Both the position numbers and the translations under genes were made by a program. Below, one piece after another: positions 60,281 to 64,000 of a DNA stretch of 64,000 bases; within the stretch, counting starts at the first letter, position 1, and every line of letters starts with the position of its first letter. The notes below the pieces were generated by a model. The model was not told the DNA's origin. It saw nothing but the letters and a program-made list of their open reading frames with translations, and did no database searches. The stretch comes from Porphyrobacter sp. ULC335 (GTDB lineage: Bacteria > Pseudomonadota > Alphaproteobacteria > Sphingomonadales > Sphingomonadaceae): assembly GCF_025917005.1 (NCBI RefSeq), contig NZ_CP078091.1:372001-436000 (forward strand), read 5' to 3'.

Positions 60281-60484
60281 TCAATCGAGGCCGTAGGGCG
60301 CCCACTTCTTGATCGTCGGCGTATCATTGGCCGACAGGACCGAGGTGCCACGGTTGGTGCGGATATACTTCGCGTTGTGGCTGATCAGCCGGTGGCGCTT
60401 GCCAGCGACGCCGTGCTTGACCTTGCCGGTGGCGGTGATCTTGAAGCGTTTCTTCACACCGCTCTTGGTCTTCAGCTTGGGCAT
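60281..60484 (-). CDS. rpmI: 50S ribosomal protein L35
   Basis: 67-residue L35: [39 protein letters not shown] and C-terminal [12 protein letters not shown] at 60484 gives the family start; an in-frame ATG two codons earlier is possible. First gene of rpmI-rplT. Confidence 0.97.
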   Translation of the reverse strand: MPKLKTKSGVKKRFKITATGKVKHGVAGKRHRLISHNAKYIRTNRGTSVLSANDTPTIKKWAPYGLD

Positions 60485-60706
60485 TTTCATCTCCTGATTG
60501 AGACACGTCGGAACCGGCCATGGCAGCCCTTGTCGCCAGGCTGGCTGATTGATTCGTGTCAGTGAAGTGCGCGCGCTTAGGCGGGGAGGGCGCGAAAGGC
60601 AAGAGGGTTGGCCGGGGTTAGGCGGTGCACTCCGGTCGGCAGGACGAGCCACCAGTTGCATTGCCTGCATTGCCCAGCGCTGCAAATCCCCTAGTAGGGA
60701 ATGCGC

Positions 60707-61360
60707 ATGAACACGAAGAAACTCAACGCATCGCCCGCCCGTCCCCGCAGCAACGGGCTGCTGCGATTCGCGCGCTCGGCGGCGATCTTCCTGCGCGGGT
60801 TTATCGAACACCCCGCCATGGTCGCCTCGGTCGTCCCCTCGTCGCAGGCCACCATCGACGCGATGCTGGCGAAGGTCGACTGGGACCACTGCAAGCTGTT
60901 TGTCGAATACGGGCCAGGAGTCGGCACCTTCACCACGCGGATCCTCGATTGCCTGCCGCCTGACGGACGCTTGCTTGCGATCGATACCAACCCGCGCTTC
61001 GTCGACTTCCTCAGAAAGACCATCGACGATCCGCGCTTTGAAGCCGTGCTCGGCTCCGCCGCCGATGTCGAAAGCTTCGTTCGGGCAAGCGGACATGCCC
61101 ACGCAGACTACGTTATCTCGGGCCTGCCCTTTTCGTCCCTGCCCCCGCAAGTGGCCGATGAGATCGTCGCCGCGACCTACGCGGTGCTACGCGATGGCGG
61201 CGCCTTCATGACCTACCAGTTCCGCCCCACCGCCCGCGATCTGACGCAGGCGCATTTCCAGCAGGTCGATACGGGTCTGGCGCTGTTCAACGTGCCCCCT
61301 TGCGTGCTGGCCTGGGGCTGGAAGCGCGAGCCGCTGTCGGCGCGCGAAGCGGCGGAATAG
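60707..61360 (+). CDS. Phospholipid N-methyltransferase-like SAM methyltransferase
   Basis: 217-residue class I SAM-dependent methyltransferase of the PmtA / rRNA-adenine-methyltransferase-like family. [23 protein letters not shown] start, SAM motif [32 protein letters not shown], and [12 protein letters not shown] (the NPPY-like loop). It probably methylates phosphatidylethanolamine towards phosphatidylcholine, though related proteins have other targets. ATG at 60707 has TAGGGA at 6 bp; the ATG at 60701 lacks spacing. Confidence 0.85.
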   Translation: MNTKKLNASPARPRSNGLLRFARSAAIFLRGFIEHPAMVASVVPSSQATIDAMLAKVDWDHCKLFVEYGPGVGTFTTRILDCLPPDGRLLAIDTNPRFVDFLRKTIDDPRFEAVLGSAADVESFVRASGHAHADYVISGLPFSSLPPQVADEIVAATYAVLRDGGAFMTYQFRPTARDLTQAHFQQVDTGLALFNVPPCVLAWGWKREPLSAREAAE

Positions 61361-61364
61361 GCAC

Positions 61365-61398
61365 AAAAAAGGGCGGCTCCGGACAACCGGAACCGCCC
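61365..61398 (-). terminator. Bidirectional-type terminator between methyltransferase and barrel protein
   Basis: GGGCGG-C-TCCGG and CCGGA-A-CCGCCC form a stem (61371-61398) with one internal mismatch. Read on the minus strand it is followed by six T residues, ending the barrel-protein transcript; it may also stop the plus-strand methyltransferase transcript. Confidence 0.85.
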
Positions 61399-61418
61399 CT
61401 TGAATGCATCAGCGTCGC

Positions 61419-62009
61419 TTAGAAGCGCGCGCCGAGCGCGACGCCGAAGTGGCGGCGCTGCGTGTTGATGGTGAAGACCTCGCCCAGATCGGCATAACCG
61501 CCTTCGACGCGTCCGTAGAAGTTTGCGCCGAAGCTGTGCTCGTAGCCCAATGCGAAGGCAAAGCCCGAACCCTTGTCGGAGACATCAAGGCCTGCGCCTT
61601 CGAAGGTGTAGTCCTGTTCGGCATAGCCGACCTTGCCGTAGAACTGGCCGTCAATGCTGGTGGCGAGCCCGACGTGCAAACCGGCTTCAAGGTAGCCATC
61701 GGCGCTGAGGCACAGGCCCTCTTCACAGGATTCGACGGTCGAGAATTCGTACTGGGCGTAGGGCCCGACAACGACCGTGTCGCTGACAGCGAAGTCATAC
61801 CCGGCTTCGCCGCCGAATGCGAAGGCGCTGCCGATCTTGAAGACGTCGCCTTCCTCTTCGATGCTGCTGACGGTCGGCGTTTCATAGGTGGCGCGGGCTT
61901 CGATGCGGAAGCCGTCGCGGGCCATCGAGGTGTTGCCGGTTTCTTCCTGCGCGAAGGCAGGGCTTGCCATGGCCGCGCCAAGCGCGGTGGCAAGGATCAA
62001 CTTTTTCAT
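61419..62009 (-). CDS. Outer membrane beta-barrel protein
   Basis: 196-residue opacity-type porin-like protein. Signal peptide MKKLILATALGAAMASPAFAQ, then an eight-stranded barrel: alternating aromatics in strands such as FGGEAGYDFAVSDTVVVGPYAQYEFS and GFAFALGYEHSFGANFYGRVEGGY, ending with the outer-membrane C-terminal Phe (VALGARF). Pore function or adhesion is unknown. Terminator downstream. Confidence 0.9.
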   Translation of the reverse strand: MKKLILATALGAAMASPAFAQEETGNTSMARDGFRIEARATYETPTVSSIEEEGDVFKIGSAFAFGGEAGYDFAVSDTVVVGPYAQYEFSTVESCEEGLCLSADGYLEAGLHVGLATSIDGQFYGKVGYAEQDYTFEGAGLDVSDKGSGFAFALGYEHSFGANFYGRVEGGYADLGEVFTINTQRRHFGVALGARF

Positions 62010-62157
62010 GAGTGCCCCTAATTGCAAAACTGTCCGGAATAGGACGGCGGCCCAAATACCGGCTGATCCCGATGTGACAATATTTGCGAAGCGTACCGCG
62101 CTGATTATGCAGGATGTTGTTGCAGCGGCGCAACGCTGGCCTGACCGGGAACGGGCT

Positions 62158-62928
62158 TCAGCCCATCGCCTCCAGCACATCTTCAAGCCGCGCCGGATCG
62201 CCCAGCGCGATCACCGTGCCGTCGGACCCTGCGTCGAGCGGGTTGCCCTGCCAGTCGGCCATCATGCCCCCCGCCCCTTCGACCACCGGGACGAGCGCCG
62301 CATAGTCATAGAGCTTCAGCCCGGCCTCGATCACCACGTCGACATGGCCGCTCGCCACAAGGCCGTAATTGTAGCAGTCCCCGCCGAACACGATCTTCTT
62401 TTCGGCGACCTGTTTGGCGACCGACATGAAGGCGTCGGCCTCTTCATTGGTGAAGAGATGCGGGCTGGTGGTGGCGAGCACCGCGTCACCGAGTTCCTTG
62501 AGCGGCTTGGTCGTGGCGGGTTTGCCGTTGAACAAAGTCGGCTGGCCGATGCGGCCCACCCAGCGTTCGCCGCTGATCGGCTGGTCGATGATGCCCAGCA
62601 CCGGCCAGCCATCCTGCAGCAAGGCGATCAGCGTGCCGAAGATCGGGCGTCCGGCGATGAAGCTGGTGGTGCCGTCGATCGGATCGAGAACCCACTGGCG
62701 GCCCGCGCCTTCGTTGCGGGTGCCATATTCCTCGCCGATGATCCCGTCGGCGGAGAACTCCGCTTCGATCAACCGGCGCATCGCGGCTTCGGCGGCGCGG
62801 TCCGCTTCGGTGACGAAGCTGCGGTCGGCCTTCTTCTCCTCGGACCATTGGCCGCGGAACAGCGGGCGGATGGCAGCGCCTGCCAGATCGGCAAGGCGCA
62901 GGGCTAGGGCGAGATCTTTATCGGTCAT
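62158..62928 (-). CDS. hisN: Histidinol-phosphatase, inositol monophosphatase family
   Basis: 256-residue IMPase-fold phosphatase of the HisN group, dephosphorylating histidinol phosphate in histidine synthesis. SFVTEADRAAEAAMR, GEEYGTR and metal motif DPIDGTTSFIAGRP plus KLYDYAALVPVVEGAGG are intact. Mg2+-dependent, cytosolic. Specific substrate inferred from subgroup pattern; other IMPase substrates are possible. Overlaps the next upstream gene by 4 bp. Confidence 0.88.
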   Translation of the reverse strand: MTDKDLALALRLADLAGAAIRPLFRGQWSEEKKADRSFVTEADRAAEAAMRRLIEAEFSADGIIGEEYGTRNEGAGRQWVLDPIDGTTSFIAGRPIFGTLIALLQDGWPVLGIIDQPISGERWVGRIGQPTLFNGKPATTKPLKELGDAVLATTSPHLFTNEEADAFMSVAKQVAEKKIVFGGDCYNYGLVASGHVDVVIEAGLKLYDYAALVPVVEGAGGMMADWQGNPLDAGSDGTVIALGDPARLEDVLEAMG

Positions 62929-63272
62929 GGGGCTTCCCAATAATCGAACGCCTCGGCCTGTCGAGCCTCGGTATAGCGGCGCGCTTCCGGCCCCTCCCAT
63001 TCGCGCGGCAGGTCGTCGTACACGCCGATGCGGCTGACAAACCAGCCCTGCCCCGGCAACCCGTCCGACTGGCGCACCACCAGAACCGCGAGACCGGGTT
63101 CGCCTGCCGCCCGCCCGTCCTCGTCGATCCGGTCGAGCACCTTGCAAAGCTGGCGCATCAGCGGGCGGGTGAAGGCGTGGCCGAGAATGTTGAGCAATGC
63201 GCCATAGGTGAACGCCTGCCGCGCACGGGCCGCTTCGATCAGGAGGGCGCGGATTTCGGAGGGGTCGAACAT
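62925..63272 (-). CDS. Conserved protein of unknown function
   Basis: 115-residue small protein without a family I recognise. Conserved-looking segment: FTYGALLNILGHAFTRPLMRQLCKVLDRID and AVLVVRQSDGLPGQGWF; C-terminal acidic/aromatic tail. No signal peptide or membrane helix. Overlaps hisN by 4 bp and so is part of that transcript; the gap to prs contains a palindromic repeat. Confidence 0.7.
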   Translation of the reverse strand: MFDPSEIRALLIEAARARQAFTYGALLNILGHAFTRPLMRQLCKVLDRIDEDGRAAGEPGLAVLVVRQSDGLPGQGWFVSRIGVYDDLPREWEGPEARRYTEARQAEAFDYWEAP

Positions 63273-63282
63273 CGCTTCACCC

Positions 63283-63390
63283 CTTCGTCATTGCGAGGAG
63301 CGAAGCGACGCGGCAATCCATGGTCTGCCGTCGCCGCTTGCCGAGAGGTTGGGCCATGGATTGCTTCGCCTGCGGCTCGCAATGACGAAG
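63283..63390. repeat. Palindromic intergenic repeat next to prs
   Basis: About 108 bp with outer arms CTTCGTCATT (63283-63292) and AATGACGAAG (63381-63390) and further internal pairing (TTGCGAGGAGC/ GCTCGCAA-like, GCAATCCATGG / CCATGGATTGC). Such long imperfect palindromes are typical of small non-autonomous intergenic repeats. It ends directly at the prs stop codon. Confidence 0.75.
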
Positions 63391-64000
63391 TCAGTCGAAC
63401 AGGCTGGAAACCGAGCTTTCATCGGCAATCCGCCGGATCGCCTCGCCTACCAGCGGCGCAATCGGCAGGATGCGGATGCGGTCGGAGGCTTCGGCGGCTT
63501 CGGTGGGCCGGATCGAATCCGTGATCACCAGCTCCTTGAGGCTCGACCCGTTGATCCGCGCCACTGCCCCGCCCGAAAGCACGCCGTGGGTGATGTAGGC
63601 CGCGACCGACTTGGCCCCGCCTTCCAGCAAAGCCTCTGCCGCGTTGCACAGCGTGCCACCCGAATCGACGATGTCGTCGATCAGGATGCAGTGCCGGCCG
63701 GAAACGTCGCCGATGATGTTCATCACCTCGCTCTCGCCCGGACGGTCGCGGCGCTTGTCGACGATGGCGAGCGGCGCATTGTCGAGCCGCTTGGCGAGCG
63801 CACGCGCGCGCACCACGCCGCCGACGTCGGGCGAGACCACCATCAGCGCCTGATCGCCATACCGCGCCTGAATATCAGCCGCCATGACGGGCGCGGCATA
63901 GAGGTTATCGGTCGGGATATCGAAGAAGCCCTGGATCTGCCCGGCGTGGAGGTCCACCGCCAGCATCCGGTCAGCGCCCGCTTCGGTAATCAGGTTCGCC
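63391..64000 (-). CDS. prs: Ribose-phosphate pyrophosphokinase (5' end outside window)
   Basis: C-terminal 203 residues of PRPP synthetase, transferring pyrophosphate from ATP to ribose-5-phosphate. [18 protein letters not shown] and [18 protein letters not shown] are the ribose/ATP regions; the PRPP-binding loop is [12 protein letters not shown]. The reading frame continues to the window edge, so about 110 N-terminal residues are missing. The stop codon is the first base pair after a palindromic repeat. Confidence 0.96.
   Translation of the reverse strand, partial: ANLITEAGADRMLAVDLHAGQIQGFFDIPTDNLYAAPVMAADIQARYGDQALMVVSPDVGGVVRARALAKRLDNAPLAIVDKRRDRPGESEVMNIIGDVSGRHCILIDDIVDSGGTLCNAAEALLEGGAKSVAAYITHGVLSGGAVARINGSSLKELVITDSIRPTEAAEASDRIRILPIAPLVGEAIRRIADESSVSSLFD

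Overview
The window is GC-rich, densely packed alphaproteobacterial chromosome, most likely from Sphingomonadales and probably the Erythrobacter/Porphyrobacter group. The main clues are an acyl carrier protein paired with serine palmitoyltransferase (sphingolipid synthesis), a DivK-type response regulator, a single-cysteine DksA, an OmpA protein with a long proline linker, and a gene transfer agent (GTA) cluster. The taxonomic call is inference from gene content. I found no rRNA, tRNA, CRISPR array or insertion sequence.

Layout. (1) 1-9.9 kb, all plus strand: a catabolic island with a CurA-like reductase, two ThuA-like proteins, a limonene-epoxide-hydrolase-type protein, a cytochrome P450, two acyl-CoA dehydrogenases (one apparently without its catalytic base), a DUF35 protein plus thiolase-like pair, and two SDRs, one of the 2,4-dienoyl-CoA reductase type. 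Genes overlap or lie a few bases apart. This resembles side-chain or ring degradation of a steroid- or terpenoid-like substrate; the substrate is unknown. (2) 9.9-20.8 kb: kynA-kynU (tryptophan to anthranilate), DUF4112, an orphan solute-binding lipoprotein, PilZ, DksA, a small Sel1 protein carrying a near-perfect parS sequence, a five-gene minus-strand operon (DUF3572, HAD, RidA, GDPD, GNAT), divK, and acp-spt. (3) 20.8-22.3 kb: a lipoprotein with a predicted beta-propeller. (4) 22.4-37.0 kb: a GTA cluster in RcGTA-like order (terminase to megatron) plus a DUF2793 gene. It is unusual in having an antisense secreted-protein gene between terL and portal, a tiny arginine-rich gene where g7 should be, a large N-terminal fusion on the DUF2460 distal-tail protein, and a shortened megatron. 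(5) 37-64 kb: core genes: ompA, an MFS transporter, queC, argD-argF-hslO, a two-domain cold-shock protein with a glycine-rich tail, a hydroxylase and a GMC oxidoreductase, glnK-amtB behind a consensus sigma-54 promoter, an alpha/beta hydrolase, prfC, an SDR, pheST, an AraC regulator, rpmI-rplT, an outer-membrane barrel protein, hisN and the 3' part of prs.

How the genes work together. The 1-9.9 kb island can be read as one pathway: oxygenation (P450), epoxide opening (LEH), CoA-ester dehydrogenation (paired dehydrogenases), carbon-carbon cleavage (thiolase-like/DUF35) and redox clean-up (SDRs, CurA). The GTA cluster encodes packaging, head, tail and cell-wall-penetration functions in assembly order with translational coupling, so it looks intact as a particle module. 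Lysis and regulatory genes are not in the window. The remainder is housekeeping and stress or nutrient physiology.
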